From NCBI RefSeq assembly GCF_004087835.1, contig NZ_CP035119.1, positions 620,001 to 684,000 on the forward strand: a stretch of DNA of 64,000 nucleotides, in the 5' to 3' direction. This document shows positions 7,881 to 16,750 of this stretch, one piece after another. Numbering within the stretch: position 1 is the stretch's first letter; every line of letters starts with the position of its first letter. A model generated the notes under the pieces. That model was not told the DNA's origin. It was given only the letters and a program-made list of their open reading frames with translations, and did not search any database. A program made the position numbers and the translations under genes. Origin of the DNA: Halorussus pelagicus. GTDB lineage: Archaea > Halobacteriota > Halobacteria > Halobacteriales > Haladaptataceae.

Positions 7881-9377
7881 TCAGAACTGCTCGGCGGTCC
7901 GCACGCGCACGTCCGCGGGTCGCTTGACGAACTCCCCGCAGTCGCGGGCGACTATCTGTCCGACGCCGCGCTGGGCCGACACGTCGAGCAGGCGCTGGTC
8001 TACCGTCCCGTCCAGCACGACCGCGAAAGGCGCTTCGTCGGCTGACTCCACGGCGTCAAAGGCGTCCTCGGCCGTGACCTCCGCGAGCGTCCCGAACGAT
8101 TGGTCCAGCAGACGGGCGGTCCCGGTCTCGTCGTCTACGACCGCCTCGACGTGTTCGCGGAGCGTCGCCGGTTCCCGCTCGGTTGTCTCGGCGTCCGCGG
8201 CCGCGTCGTCGGTTTCGGCGGCAGTCGCCTCGGCGTCCACGTTCTCGCTGTCGGTTTCGGCGTCGGCACTTTCGGCGTCGGCCGACGCCTCGCCAGCGAG
8301 CGATTCGGCGTCGTCTATCGTTTCGGCCGCGACCTCCGCCTCGATACCGTCGAAGATGTCCGAACCCGAGCGGTCGTCGGCGTCGGCGCTCGCGCGTTGC
8401 GGTTCGGCGTCGGGCGAGGCCGGACCGTCCGGTCCGGTCTCGTTGCTCTCGGGTGCGGGTCGGGCGCTCCCGTCCGTCGCGGCGGGACCGGCCCCGCTGG
8501 CCTCGCTGTCGGCCGGGGACGCTTCGGCGTCGGCGGACGATTCGTCGGTCGCGTCGCCGTCGCTCTCCTCGCCGACCATCGACGCGTCGAACGGTCGCTT
8601 GCTCCGGAGCGCCGACATGACCTCGTGGCGCGCCAAGTCCTCGACCGATTGGTCCGCGGGCGCGAACGCCACGTAGTCGATGTCACCGACCTGTGCGAGT
8701 TCCTTCCGGATGAGGTCGCCGCCCCGGTCGCCGTCGAGGAACGCGGTGACGGTCCGATTCTGCGTCAACTCGGCCACCGCGTCGGGGACGTTGGTACCCT
8801 CGACGGCGATGGCGTTCTTGACGCCGTAGCGCAGGAGGTTCAACACGTCAGACCGGCCCTCGACCACGATGATGGCGTCGCTGTCCTCGACTCGCGGTCC
8901 CGCGGGCAGGCCCTCGTACTCCGCGATGTCCTCGACGCGGGCGCTCTGGCGGACTTCTTCGAGAATCTCCCGAGAGGTCATCACGTCCTCGTCGAACGAG
9001 TCGGTGAGCAGTTCCTTGGCGCGCTCGACCACCTTCCGGCGCTTGGCGGCGCGCACGTCCTCGATGCCTGCGATAGCGACGGTGGCCCGACAAGGACCGA
9101 CCCGACTGATGGTTTCGAGCGCCGCCGCGAGGATGGAGGTCTCTACCTTGTCGAGACTCGACGCAATGGTGATGGTCCCGAACGACTGTCCGTTCTCGCT
9201 GTCGATGTTCACGTCGATGCGACCGAGTTTCGACGACTGCTGGAGGTCCCGGAGGTCCAAGTCGTCGCCGAGCAGGCCTTCGGTCTGCCCGAAGACCGCG
9301 CCGACGACGTCACTCCGCTCTACCACCCCGTCGGCCGTGATGTCCGCGTGAATAACGTATTTGGCTGTATCGTCCAT
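7881..9377 (-). CDS. dnaG: Archaeal DnaG primase-like TOPRIM protein
   Basis: The protein has 498 residues from the ATG at 9377 ([14 protein letters not shown]). The TOPRIM domain is clear at about residues 165-225, with the catalytic glutamate in [14 protein letters not shown] and the DxD in [10 protein letters not shown]. Archaeal DnaG can make RNA primers in vitro and is a known component of the exosome. Residues ~268-430 are a long Asp/Glu/Ser/Ala-rich insertion of low complexity, as often seen in haloarchaeal homologues; the last ~70 residues are ordered again. A possible promoter (TTTTAAAA at 9444-9451 on the opposite strand) would give a leader of about 40 bases. Confidence 0.95.
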   Translation of the reverse strand: MDDTAKYVIHADITADGVVERSDVVGAVFGQTEGLLGDDLDLRDLQQSSKLGRIDVNIDSENGQSFGTITIASSLDKVETSILAAALETISRVGPCRATVAIAGIEDVRAAKRRKVVERAKELLTDSFDEDVMTSREILEEVRQSARVEDIAEYEGLPAGPRVEDSDAIIVVEGRSDVLNLLRYGVKNAIAVEGTNVPDAVAELTQNRTVTAFLDGDRGGDLIRKELAQVGDIDYVAFAPADQSVEDLARHEVMSALRSKRPFDASMVGEESDGDATDESSADAEASPADSEASGAGPAATDGSARPAPESNETGPDGPASPDAEPQRASADADDRSGSDIFDGIEAEVAAETIDDAESLAGEASADAESADAETDSENVDAEATAAETDDAAADAETTEREPATLREHVEAVVDDETGTARLLDQSFGTLAEVTAEDAFDAVESADEAPFAVVLDGTVDQRLLDVSAQRGVGQIVARDCGEFVKRPADVRVRTAEQF

Positions 9378-9725
9378 GAGTGATGAACTGCCCCGGAGAG
9401 GGGCGTGATGGTGATGAGTCCATGAACTGCGCTGCCATGGATGTTTTAAAATCGTACAGCCCAACTGATATACCTGTCGTCAGCGGAACTGTTTCCGAGC
9501 GTTCTTTTCCCGAAATTTGATATGTGGGGCGCTCGCTCGGCCGTCACGCTAAACGCTGTTTCCGGCATCGATTCGGCCGAACCGACGATGCGGTCCTCTT
9601 GGTTCCCGAACTCTACCGCCCGACGACGCGACGGTGACGTTCCGCTCGACGCTCTCTGGAGTTCCTTTCGGTCGAATAACTGTCCGAACCGAAACGTTCA
9701 CTCCGCCGGGCCGAGCATCGCCGAC
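9378..9725. other. Spacer with divergent promoters
   Basis: These 348 bases separate dnaG from the divergent small membrane gene. The AT-rich core around 9441-9475 contains TTTTAAAA (dnaG direction) and TGATATACC (opposite direction), which are plausible TATA elements. An open frame runs upstream of 9726 from 9522, but its translation (Arg/Ser-rich, no hydrophobicity) does not look like coding sequence. Confidence 0.5.
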
Positions 9726-10088
9726 GTGAACCGCGTCCTCCGCTATGCTGTCGCGCTTCTCGTTGCGGCCGCCGTGACCGGCGGCGTCGCCTCCGTCACG
9801 CAGCGTTCCGCGCATCAGCTACTTCTCCTCACGGGCATCGCACAGGTGTACGCCGTCGGGACCGCCATCGCGCTCCGCTATCCCTACGCTGTCTGGCGGT
9901 CCGGCGAGAACTGGGTCAGCGCCGCGTTCGCCGGAGTGACGACGTTCGGTGTGGTGATGCTCCTCGCTGGCATCGGCTCCGAACCGAATCTCGCGGCTGC
10001 CGCGCTCGGGTGGAGTCTCGCCGTCTTCGGGTTCGTGGTCGGCATCGTGTTCGAGCGGGAGCGAAACACCGGCCCACAAGAAGCGTAG
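9726..10088 (+). CDS. Small four-helix membrane protein
   Basis: From the GTG at 9726 the product has 120 residues with four hydrophobic segments (YAVALLVAAAVTGGVA, LLLLTGIAQVYAVGTAIAL, AAFAGVTTFGVVMLLAGI, LGWSLAVFGFVVGIVF) and a charged C-terminus. I chose this start because upstream residues in the same frame lack coding character and the first helix begins right after it. I do not recognise a named function. It is convergent with the truncated isomerase gene. Confidence 0.65.
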   Translation: MNRVLRYAVALLVAAAVTGGVASVTQRSAHQLLLLTGIAQVYAVGTAIALRYPYAVWRSGENWVSAAFAGVTTFGVVMLLAGIGSEPNLAAAALGWSLAVFGFVVGIVFERERNTGPQEA

Positions 10089-10097
10089 CCCGCCGGA

Positions 10098-10358
10098 CTA
10101 CTCTACCAGTTCCGCCAGCGTCTCGGAACCGTGGGCCAGCGACTGCTCGGGGTCGGCTTCGAGGTCTTCGATGCCGACGTGGGCCGCGGCCGCGTCGAGA
10201 CCTGCGTCGTCCAGCGCGTCCCGAATTTCTCCGGGGTCCGACTCGCCCAGTCCCGCGAACTCGACGCCCTCGAACCGGGTCTCCCCGACGCGGCGGATGA
10301 GGTCGGGGACCGAGTCGTCGAGGTCTCGGAGCGTGTAGAGTTGTATCACCGGTCGCAT
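10098..10358 (-). pseudogene. Truncated sugar isomerase/AP-endonuclease-like barrel
   Basis: The 86-residue product starts RPVIQLYTLRDLDDSVPDLI and continues to GVEFAGL and DAAAAHVGIEDLE, the first two to three beta-alpha units of a xylose-isomerase-like TIM barrel. Full proteins of this family have about 250-300 residues and eight strands. Here the frame ends after AHGSETLAELVE, and the next gene starts ten bases further on, so the rest is missing. It is probably a remnant of a sugar phosphate isomerase/epimerase gene. A functional single-domain product is less likely. Confidence 0.6.
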
Positions 10359-10427
10359 GACGAGGCGTACACCTCGGCGCGGTAAATCGGTTGGCAGGGA
10401 AAACACCGTCTTCGAGAAACGTGGGGG

Positions 10428-11708
10428 CTACGGCTCCGACTCGCCGTCAGCGGTTCGGTGTGCCCCGCTGTCGGCCGTGCGCTCGCCGCGGGCGAGCGCA
10501 CGGACCGGAGCGCGGACGCGCGCACGGAGGCTCCCGGCGGGGGCAGACTCGCCGCGGGCGAGCGAATCGGAGCGATGCGCGTCGCCGTCCCCGTCGCCCT
10601 CGCCGCGCTCGACCAGTTCCGGCACGATGACGCGGACGAAGTGGACGACCAGCACGAGGAGCAGCGGTCCCAGAAAGAGACCGTACCAGCCGAACAGCAC
10701 CGGGCCGACGACGTACGCGAGCAACACGAGACCGGTGTGGAGGTCTCGGCCCGAGACGTAGGGCCGCAGGACGAATTCGGGAATCGTGTCCACGACGACG
10801 AACGCCACGAGCAGGAACGCGGCCGGGAACCACAGCTGCGCGGGGTCGGTGACCGCCGCGACGACCGCGAGGACGATGCCTAGCGGGACGTAGACCAGTT
10901 TCATCCCGACGACCGGGACGAGGCTGGCGAGACCGCTGAGCAGTCCGAGAAGCGTCGGCGATGGGACCGAGACCGCAGCGGGTGCGAGTAGGTCCAGCAG
11001 ATTGTAACTGACCGCGGCGACGACGCCGATGACGAAGGCCGTCAGGATGTTGCCGAAGTAGACGGTTTCGAGGTCCTCGTCTACGGCCCGCGCGAACGCG
11101 ACGGTCGGACCGTCCTCGTTGGCGACCTCGGTCCGGAACCACGCCGCGAGTCGGTGGTCGTCTCGGAGCAGGTAGAACGCGACGACGAGCGTGATGATGA
11201 TGCCGAGCGCGGTGCTGGCGACGATGCCGAGCAGGGTGAACAGCGTCCCCAGAATCTCGCGGGCGGTCTCGGTCCCGCGCTGGGCGGCGAACTGCTGGAT
11301 GTCCGCCTGTAGCTGTTGGGGAGTCGTCTGGAGGAGCGCGAGCAACTGCTGGGGGTCGAGCAGTTGCGAGAGGTTCATCTCGGCTCCGAGAACGCCTTCG
11401 AGTTCCTTGACGCCGACTCCGGCGAGCGAACTCAGTTCGCTAATGCTGACGACCACGGTGTAGGCCAATAACACGAGACCGGGGAACGCGAGGCCGAGCA
11501 ACGCCGTCGCGGCGGTCAGCGTCGGTTGGTGTAGCCGCCCGAGCAGTCGCCGGTATATCGGTCGGGTCGCGTAGTAGACGAACAGTCCGAGCAGGAACGT
11601 TCCGAGAAACGCCGAGACGACGTAGCCGACCGCGGCGAGCAGTGCGACTGCGACTAGCCACCACGCGATTCGCTCCCGGTCGAACGAGAACTCACGGACC
11701 CAACCCAT
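10428..11708 (-). CDS. AI-2E family transporter (PerM/TqsA type)
   Basis: The protein has 426 residues with about eight membrane segments in the pattern of this family: two helices at the N-terminus, a large soluble loop rich in Gln (LLDPQQLLALLQTTPQQLQA) at about 105-150, then FYLLRDDHRL and the C-terminal block ending YGLFLGPLLLVLVVHFVR. Members export or exchange small molecules, and some are Na+/H+ antiporters; the substrate cannot be read off. The ATG at 11708 (MGWVREFSFDRERIAWW) is preferred over upstream in-frame starts because the family begins here. The C-terminal ~60 residues are a hydrophilic Arg/Gly/Ala tail. Confidence 0.85.
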   Translation of the reverse strand: MGWVREFSFDRERIAWWLVAVALLAAVGYVVSAFLGTFLLGLFVYYATRPIYRRLLGRLHQPTLTAATALLGLAFPGLVLLAYTVVVSISELSSLAGVGVKELEGVLGAEMNLSQLLDPQQLLALLQTTPQQLQADIQQFAAQRGTETAREILGTLFTLLGIVASTALGIIITLVVAFYLLRDDHRLAAWFRTEVANEDGPTVAFARAVDEDLETVYFGNILTAFVIGVVAAVSYNLLDLLAPAAVSVPSPTLLGLLSGLASLVPVVGMKLVYVPLGIVLAVVAAVTDPAQLWFPAAFLLVAFVVVDTIPEFVLRPYVSGRDLHTGLVLLAYVVGPVLFGWYGLFLGPLLLVLVVHFVRVIVPELVERGEGDGDGDAHRSDSLARGESAPAGSLRARVRAPVRALARGERTADSGAHRTADGESEP

Positions 11709-11767
11709 GCAGTACCGTTCGGCGCCCAGACAATAAGTTGTCTGGGGGAACGCGCCGCGGTTCGACC

Positions 11768-12373
11768 CTACTCGGCCGTCGTACTCGGTCCGCACCCGAG
11801 TAGCGTTCCCTCGGTCGTTCGAGGGTCCGCGAACTCCCAGTCGTCGGCTTCGACCCGCTTCAGGACGTTCTTGCCGACGAGATAGCTCACTTTGCTTCCA
11901 CTGTCCGCGTGGACTTGCGTGGCTGTTTCGCCCTGGCTATCACCGCGCTGTCCCCACCCGAACTCGGTGGTGACGTTGACGACGAAGCCGTCGTCGGTGC
12001 GCTCGGCGTCCGACGCGTCGGTTATCCCGACATCGAGGTACGCCAGGTTCGTCTCGCGTTCAAGGATTTCGTTGTGCTTGTAGGCGCGCTCGTAGTCCGC
12101 CGCGAACTCGCTCGCGTTCGAGCGCGAGAGTCGCGCCGGGAAGTCGGGGTACGGTTTCGGGGCGATTTCGTCGGTTCCGTCGGGGGTCGGCGGCGTCGCT
12201 ACGTCGTCGCAGTCGGCCGGAGACGACTCGTCGGCGTCGCCGCCGAAGGCGAGACAGCCCGCGAGGACACCGATAGAGCCGATTGCGGCGATTCGGAGGG
12301 ACGACCGCCGGGAGAGCGAACTCGTCACGTCTCCCGGTAGCGCCACTTCCGGTAAATCATTTCTGGGTGACAT
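11768..12373 (-). CDS. Tat-exported lipoprotein, unknown function
   Basis: This 201-residue product has a twin-arginine region (SRRSSLRIAAIGSIG) followed by the lipobox LAGC at about residues 36-39, so the mature protein should be a Tat-dependent, lipid-anchored surface protein. The mature part is acidic. The segment SRSNASEFAADYERAYKHNE is followed by beta-type sequence ending in a GCGPSTTAE tail. No named domain is recognised. The start at 12373 gives a long n-region; a later start nearer the twin arginines is possible. Confidence 0.75.
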   Translation of the reverse strand: MSPRNDLPEVALPGDVTSSLSRRSSLRIAAIGSIGVLAGCLAFGGDADESSPADCDDVATPPTPDGTDEIAPKPYPDFPARLSRSNASEFAADYERAYKHNEILERETNLAYLDVGITDASDAERTDDGFVVNVTTEFGWGQRGDSQGETATQVHADSGSKVSYLVGKNVLKRVEADDWEFADPRTTEGTLLGCGPSTTAE

Positions 12374-12421
12374 TCGGGGTCTCCCCGCGGCGAATCCGGA
12401 GCGAAAATCGCTTCGACGGTC

Positions 12422-13855
12422 TCAGAATAACGGTTCGCCCATCGTCTCGCGGCCGAACGCGAAGACCACGAGACCGCCGAGAACGAACGCGACTGCGAGG
12501 GGCGCGAGCGCGGCGAGATAGCCGACTTCCACGAGCGTCCCGGCCAGAATCGGACCGAGGACCGCGCCGATTTTCCCGACGCCGCCAGCGAACCCGTTGC
12601 CGGTGGCCCGGACCTCGGTCGGGAACAGTTCGGGGGTGTAGGCGTAGATGGCACCCCACGCGCCCAGCGTGAAGAAACTCGCCGCGAGCAGGCCGCCGAA
12701 GAACGGCCAGAAGCCCGAGAACCCGGTACCGAACAGCGAGACCTCGGGCATCGAGGCGGCGAAGACGAAGGTGAACAGTCCCGAGAGGACGAGATAGCTC
12801 CCGAGCGTTGGCTTGCGGCCGATTTTCTCGACGAGGTAGGCCGCGCTGAAGTAGCCGGGGAACTGGACGACGCCGATGAGCAGGAAGTAGACGTACAGTC
12901 CCTCAATCGTTGTTCCGGCGACCGAGAAGTCGCCGACGACGCCCGCCGCGCCGACCGTGTCCGGGAGCCAGATGAACACGCCGTAGTAGCCGAAGTTGAC
13001 CGCGAACCACGCGAGGGCTATCATCGCGGTGCGCTTGCGGAGGTCCGCCTCGAAGAGCCGCGAGTAACTCGGCGACTCGCCGGTCTCGACCGACTCGGCC
13101 GAGATGGGCGTGAACTCCTCGCCGTTCTCCTCGGCGATGGCCCGGATGCGCTCGTTTGCGCCCTCCACGTCGCCTTTCTGGGCGAGGTAGTAGGGCGTCT
13201 CGCGGAGTTGGCTCCGGATAACGAACACGAGTAGGGCCGGGAACGCCGCGCTGGCGAACAGGAGTCGCCAGCCAGCGACCGCGCCGAGGAACGGGACCGC
13301 AACGGTCCCGCCGGTCGAGAGGACCGAGAGGAACAGCCACGCCAGCACGACCGCGAAGACGTTGCCGAGCGGCCAGAACGCGTCGAGGTAGACCAGATAG
13401 CGGCCGCGCCGGTCGGTCGGCAGGTGTTCCGAGAGGTAGGAAGTGTCCACCGCGAGCGCGCCGCCCAGTCCGACGCCGGTCAGGAACCGGAGCGCGAACC
13501 CGGAGTAGAATCCGGTGGCGAAGGCGGTCAGGCCCGCGAACAGCGAGTAGGTCAGCACCGTCCACTGGAAGGCGTCGATACGCCCGCGCTCGTCGGCGTA
13601 CCGACCCCACACCCAGTTACCCAGAATCATGCCCATCAGGCTCGCGCTCCCGAGCAGTCCGGCCGCGAGGCCCGACAGCCCCCACGCCGAGATGAGAACC
13701 GGGAGCGTGAAGCTGATGATGATGACCTCCATCCCGTCGAAGGCCCACGCGCTCCCGCAGATGGCCAACAGTCGTCGGTGGAATCGCCCGACTGGAATCC
13801 GGTCCATCACCTGTGAAACGGTCACTCGCTCGTCCGTGGTTGCTCCCTTTGCCAT
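12422..13855 (-). CDS. MFS transporter, SV2/NiaP-like
   Basis: A 477-residue major facilitator with twelve predicted helices. The loop between helices 2 and 3 reads GNWVWGRYADERGRID, the canonical MFS G-x-x-x-D-R-x-G-R type motif, and the equivalent loop in the second half is EKIGRKPT. AFDGMEVIIISFTLPVL in helix 1 is characteristic of the organic-acid/nicotinate (SV2-like) branch. A carboxylate or nicotinate-type substrate is plausible but unproven. It stands alone, with the S8e gene divergent from it. Confidence 0.85.
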   Translation of the reverse strand: MAKGATTDERVTVSQVMDRIPVGRFHRRLLAICGSAWAFDGMEVIIISFTLPVLISAWGLSGLAAGLLGSASLMGMILGNWVWGRYADERGRIDAFQWTVLTYSLFAGLTAFATGFYSGFALRFLTGVGLGGALAVDTSYLSEHLPTDRRGRYLVYLDAFWPLGNVFAVVLAWLFLSVLSTGGTVAVPFLGAVAGWRLLFASAAFPALLVFVIRSQLRETPYYLAQKGDVEGANERIRAIAEENGEEFTPISAESVETGESPSYSRLFEADLRKRTAMIALAWFAVNFGYYGVFIWLPDTVGAAGVVGDFSVAGTTIEGLYVYFLLIGVVQFPGYFSAAYLVEKIGRKPTLGSYLVLSGLFTFVFAASMPEVSLFGTGFSGFWPFFGGLLAASFFTLGAWGAIYAYTPELFPTEVRATGNGFAGGVGKIGAVLGPILAGTLVEVGYLAALAPLAVAFVLGGLVVFAFGRETMGEPLF

Positions 13856-14070
13856 CTTGTAGCACTCCTTGTGCTCGAAAGTCGGCGTCGAACATACTTA
13901 AGAATGAGGAAATAGAGCAACAGAGAAGGGTTTCGAAGATTTTTTCTCTTCAAACAGAGATTCCGATTCGATTCGTCGTCCCAGTCGGCACCGGTCGGGC
14001 GGTAATCGGACGACGGCCGGGCGGTAATCGGTCGCGGGTCCGGCGCGCGAGGACCGCCGCCCCGATAGAA

Positions 14071-14080
14071 AGGATATAAG
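14071..14080 (+). promoter_or_regulatory. TATA element of the S8e gene
   Basis: AGGATATAAG lies about 30 bases before the ATG at 14106. With the usual archaeal spacing, transcription would begin only a few bases before the start codon, giving a leaderless or nearly leaderless mRNA. Confidence 0.6.
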
Positions 14081-14105
14081 TACGCCCGACGCCGATTTCA
14101 CGGGT

Positions 14106-14480
14106 ATGAAAGACCAAGGAGGTTCCACGCGCAAGCGTACCGGCGGTCGGCTCCGTCCGTCCCACAAAAAGAAGAAGCACGAACTGGGCCGCGAACCCAC
14201 CGAAACCACGGTCGGCGAGACCAAACTCCGAGTCCTCGACGCCCGCGGAAACACCGAGAAGGTCCGTGCCCTCTCGACGGACGTGGCCAGCGTCGCCGCG
14301 GACGGCGAGACGGTACAGGCCGAAATCGAGGACGTTGTGGAGAACGACGCCAACCCGAACTACGTCCGACGGAACATCATCACCAAGGGCGCACTCATCG
14401 AGACGAGCGAAGGTCTCGCGCGCGTCACCTCCCGACCGGGCCAGACCGGTAACGTGAACGCCGTTCTCGAAGACGAGTAA
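14106..14480 (+). CDS. rps8e: 30S ribosomal protein S8e
   Basis: This 124-residue small-subunit protein is found in archaea and eukaryotes. The basic N-terminus (KDQGGSTRKRTGGRLRPSHK, then KKKHELGRE) and the NPNYVRRNIITKGALIET segment are diagnostic. The ending is GRPGQTGNVNAVLE-like (RPGQTGNVNAVLEDE). Length agrees with other archaeal S8e. It is monocistronic in this window, with its own TATA element. Confidence 0.98.
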   Translation: MKDQGGSTRKRTGGRLRPSHKKKKHELGREPTETTVGETKLRVLDARGNTEKVRALSTDVASVAADGETVQAEIEDVVENDANPNYVRRNIITKGALIETSEGLARVTSRPGQTGNVNAVLEDE

Positions 14481-14599
14481 CGCCGCTCTCGACTTCTCAC
14501 TCGCATCCGACCGACTCGGCGACTGCCAATCGCGTTCGCCGAACTCGGCGGTGAATCCTCACGATTCGATAGCCGCCGCTCAACTCCTCTCAGCGTCGC

Positions 14600-15319
14600 T
14601 CAGACGCCGATACCGTCTTCGACGCGCTCCAGTCCGGCGTCCGTGATTCGGAACTGGACCTTCTCGCCCGCGGGCTTGGCGCGGTGCTTTTCGAGCGTGG
14701 CGCGCCGGTTGCCCCCCCGGAATCGCTCGATTCGAATCACGGTTCCGGTCCAGTGTTCGAGGGTGTGGCCGCCGAGCGGTCGCGCGCGGTCGCCGTCGGG
14801 GTCGGTGTAGACCTGATTCGTCAGAACCACCGCGAGGTCGTGCTTGCGCGCCAGTGACAGCAGGTGCGTGACCTGACTGGCGACTTCGCGCAGCGCCTCG
14901 CCACCCTCCTCGTCCTCGGCGCGTTCGAGTCGGTAGAACCCCGTCGCGCTGTCCAGCACTACGAGGTCGGCCCGCTCGGCGAGTTCCTCCGTATCTCGGA
15001 CCGCCTCCTCCTGCTCGGCGAAGTCGTAGGCCTCCTTGATGATGATGCGGGAGGCCAACTCGTCAACGTCGTCCACGCCGGTCGCGGCGTCCACGCGGGC
15101 CTCGGCGACCTGTCGGAAGCGCGCCAGCGACAGGCCCTCGGTGTCGATGTAGACCGCGGTCCCGCCGTTCGCGGCGACCTCGACCGCCGCGCCGAGCGCG
15201 ACGTTCGTCTTGCCCGCCGCGGGCGGGCCGTAGACCTGCGTGACGGTTCCGGTCTCGAACCCGCCGCCGAGCAGGTCGTCGAGCGGCCCGCACCCGGTCG
15301 GGATGGACTCCTGATTCAC
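14600..15319 (-). CDS. radB: RadB recombinase paralogue
   Basis: RadB is a RecA/RadA-like ATPase that helps RadA in homologous recombination. The 239-residue frame from the GTG at 15319 begins NQESIPTGCGPLDDLLGGG, as RadB proteins do. Walker A is GPPAAGKT, and Walker B is ADLVVLDSAT. The extension to a TTG at 15346 adds nine residues and is less likely. The protein lacks the N-terminal helix-hairpin-helix domain of RadA, as expected. Confidence 0.93.
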   Translation of the reverse strand: MNQESIPTGCGPLDDLLGGGFETGTVTQVYGPPAAGKTNVALGAAVEVAANGGTAVYIDTEGLSLARFRQVAEARVDAATGVDDVDELASRIIIKEAYDFAEQEEAVRDTEELAERADLVVLDSATGFYRLERAEDEEGGEALREVASQVTHLLSLARKHDLAVVLTNQVYTDPDGDRARPLGGHTLEHWTGTVIRIERFRGGNRRATLEKHRAKPAGEKVQFRITDAGLERVEDGIGV

Positions 15320-15552
15320 GGGGTGGGGTTGGACCCACCCAGTCAAAAGACTCCGGATTCGTATCAGTGCGTCCGTTACTGACTGCGGTCGTCTCCACAG
15401 GCATCAATGAGTCTAAATTCCAAAGTCGAGTCACCAAACTAGTCTCGAACCGCGAGTCCCGAAACCCGTACTTTCGCCGAGATTCCCTAATTTTAAGACA
15501 CGTCGTATGCAACGACAAAACACGACACTCGGCTCGTCACTGCAAAAGGTGA

Positions 15553-15597
15553 CAGGGTGTACCAGCACCCTGCCGGGTGTCGTGGGCAGACCACGAC
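15553..15597 (+). promoter_or_regulatory. Two tandem hairpins before the 15599 start codon
   Basis: The first inverted repeat is CAGGGTG/CACCCTG (15553-15572); the second is GTCGTGG, loop GCAGA, CCACGAC (15579-15597), ending one base before the ATG. A TATA-like TAATTTTAAG near 15489-15498 would put both hairpins in the 5' untranslated RNA. They could control translation of the 99-residue protein. The role is inferred. Confidence 0.45.
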
Positions 15598-15598
15598 A

Positions 15599-15898
15599 AT
15601 GTCAGATAAAAATTCGCACCAAGATAGTAGTGTCGAATCCGAAAACGACGACTCACACGTCTCGCCGACGGTTCTCGCGGAGTCGATTCGGAACAAGACT
15701 GATGCCCTCCACGCGCAGGGGACCGAACTCGCGGACCAGTTGGAGCGCATGGCCGAGGCCGAGGACGACGCCGACGCCGACGAGGACAGCGAGGTCAACT
15801 TCGCGGGCATGATGACCGAACTACTGGAGACCGCCAGCGACCTCGTAGAGATGGCCCACGCGATAGAGACCGCGCGATTGCGGGACGACTCGGAGTAG
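15599..15898 (+). CDS. Small acidic helical protein, unknown function
   Basis: The product has 99 residues, is very acidic and lacks hydrophobic segments. The N-terminus is disordered (SDKNSHQDSSVESENDDSHV); the rest is strongly helical with heptad-like Leu/Ala spacing (AESIRNKTDALHAQGTELAD and MMTELLETASDLVEMAHAIE), so a coiled coil is likely. I do not recognise the family. The ATG at 15599 is preferred because it lies directly behind two hairpins and begins the conserved-looking part. Confidence 0.7.
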   Translation: MSDKNSHQDSSVESENDDSHVSPTVLAESIRNKTDALHAQGTELADQLERMAEAEDDADADEDSEVNFAGMMTELLETASDLVEMAHAIETARLRDDSE

Positions 15899-15990
15899 CC
15901 CGAGTGGGCCGGTCGGGGCGAATCAGTCGGTTCGCTCGCCGGGACCGAACAGAGCGAACTTTTTCACCTCGGGCGCGTTATCCCCGACCA

Positions 15991-16746
15991 GTGACAGTCG
16001 TCGTCGCCACAGCGGACTTCGAGGTGTATCACGGCGTGGTCAACGAGTTGCGCGACCGGGGCGTGACCTTCACCACGGTCGAACCCGGCGACTCGCTCCC
16101 GGAGGGCGCGACGGTGCTGATTCGCGCCGAGGGCGACGACGATTCCGCGGAGGAAATCGCCGACGCGGACGCCGAGGTAGAAACCGTCCTCGCGGACCCC
16201 GACGACCCCCGGCGCGCAGTCGATGAAGCCCTTGCTCGCCTCCGCGGCGGCGAGGGCCGGACTGTCGTCGGTATCGACCCCGGCACGCGGCCCGGCATCG
16301 CGGTCCTCTCGGGCGACGTGGTGGTCGCGGCGTTCCACGTTCCGCTGGCCGACGTGTCCGAGACCGTGCGCCGGGAGGTTGCCGACGCCGTGGACCCCGT
16401 GGTCCGCATCGGCGACGGCGCGCGCTTGCAGGGGTCTCAACTCGTCCGCGAACTGGAGGACGTTGCGGTCGAACTGGTGGACGAGACCGGGACGACGCCG
16501 TATCTGGGCACCGGCGCGCGCGGCATGGGCGACGTGCTGGCCGCGGTGAACATCGCCCGACTGGAGGGCGAACGCGTCGAGGGCCGGGACATCGAACCGA
16601 CCGCCGGAGAGCTACAGGTCATCAAGAACAAGTCCCGCGAGCGGGCCGCGGACAACCGCGAAATCGACGAGGAACTGGCTCGTCGAGTCGCGGCGGGCGA
16701 CCTGACGCTGGAGGAAGCGATGGCCGAGCATCGGAACGGGGAATGA
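15991..16746 (+). CDS. RNase H-fold protein with RuvC/YqgF-like motif
   Basis: The protein has 251 residues from the GTG at 15991. The N-terminal ~90 residues form an alpha/beta domain. At about residue 92 the sequence TVVGIDPGTRPGIAVLSGD matches the first strands of RuvC/YqgF-type RNase H folds, including the metal-binding Asp. Candidate later acidic residues lie in ELVDETGTT and RGMGDVLAAVNIA. A C-terminal helical tail includes NKSRERAADNREIDEELARR. A nuclease or resolvase-like role is an inference; haloarchaeal members are uncharacterised as far as I know. Its stop is only four bases from that of the AT-rich OLD gene. Confidence 0.8.
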   Translation: MTVVVATADFEVYHGVVNELRDRGVTFTTVEPGDSLPEGATVLIRAEGDDDSAEEIADADAEVETVLADPDDPRRAVDEALARLRGGEGRTVVGIDPGTRPGIAVLSGDVVVAAFHVPLADVSETVRREVADAVDPVVRIGDGARLQGSQLVRELEDVAVELVDETGTTPYLGTGARGMGDVLAAVNIARLEGERVEGRDIEPTAGELQVIKNKSRERAADNREIDEELARRVAAGDLTLEEAMAEHRNGE

Positions 16747-16750
16747 CTTG

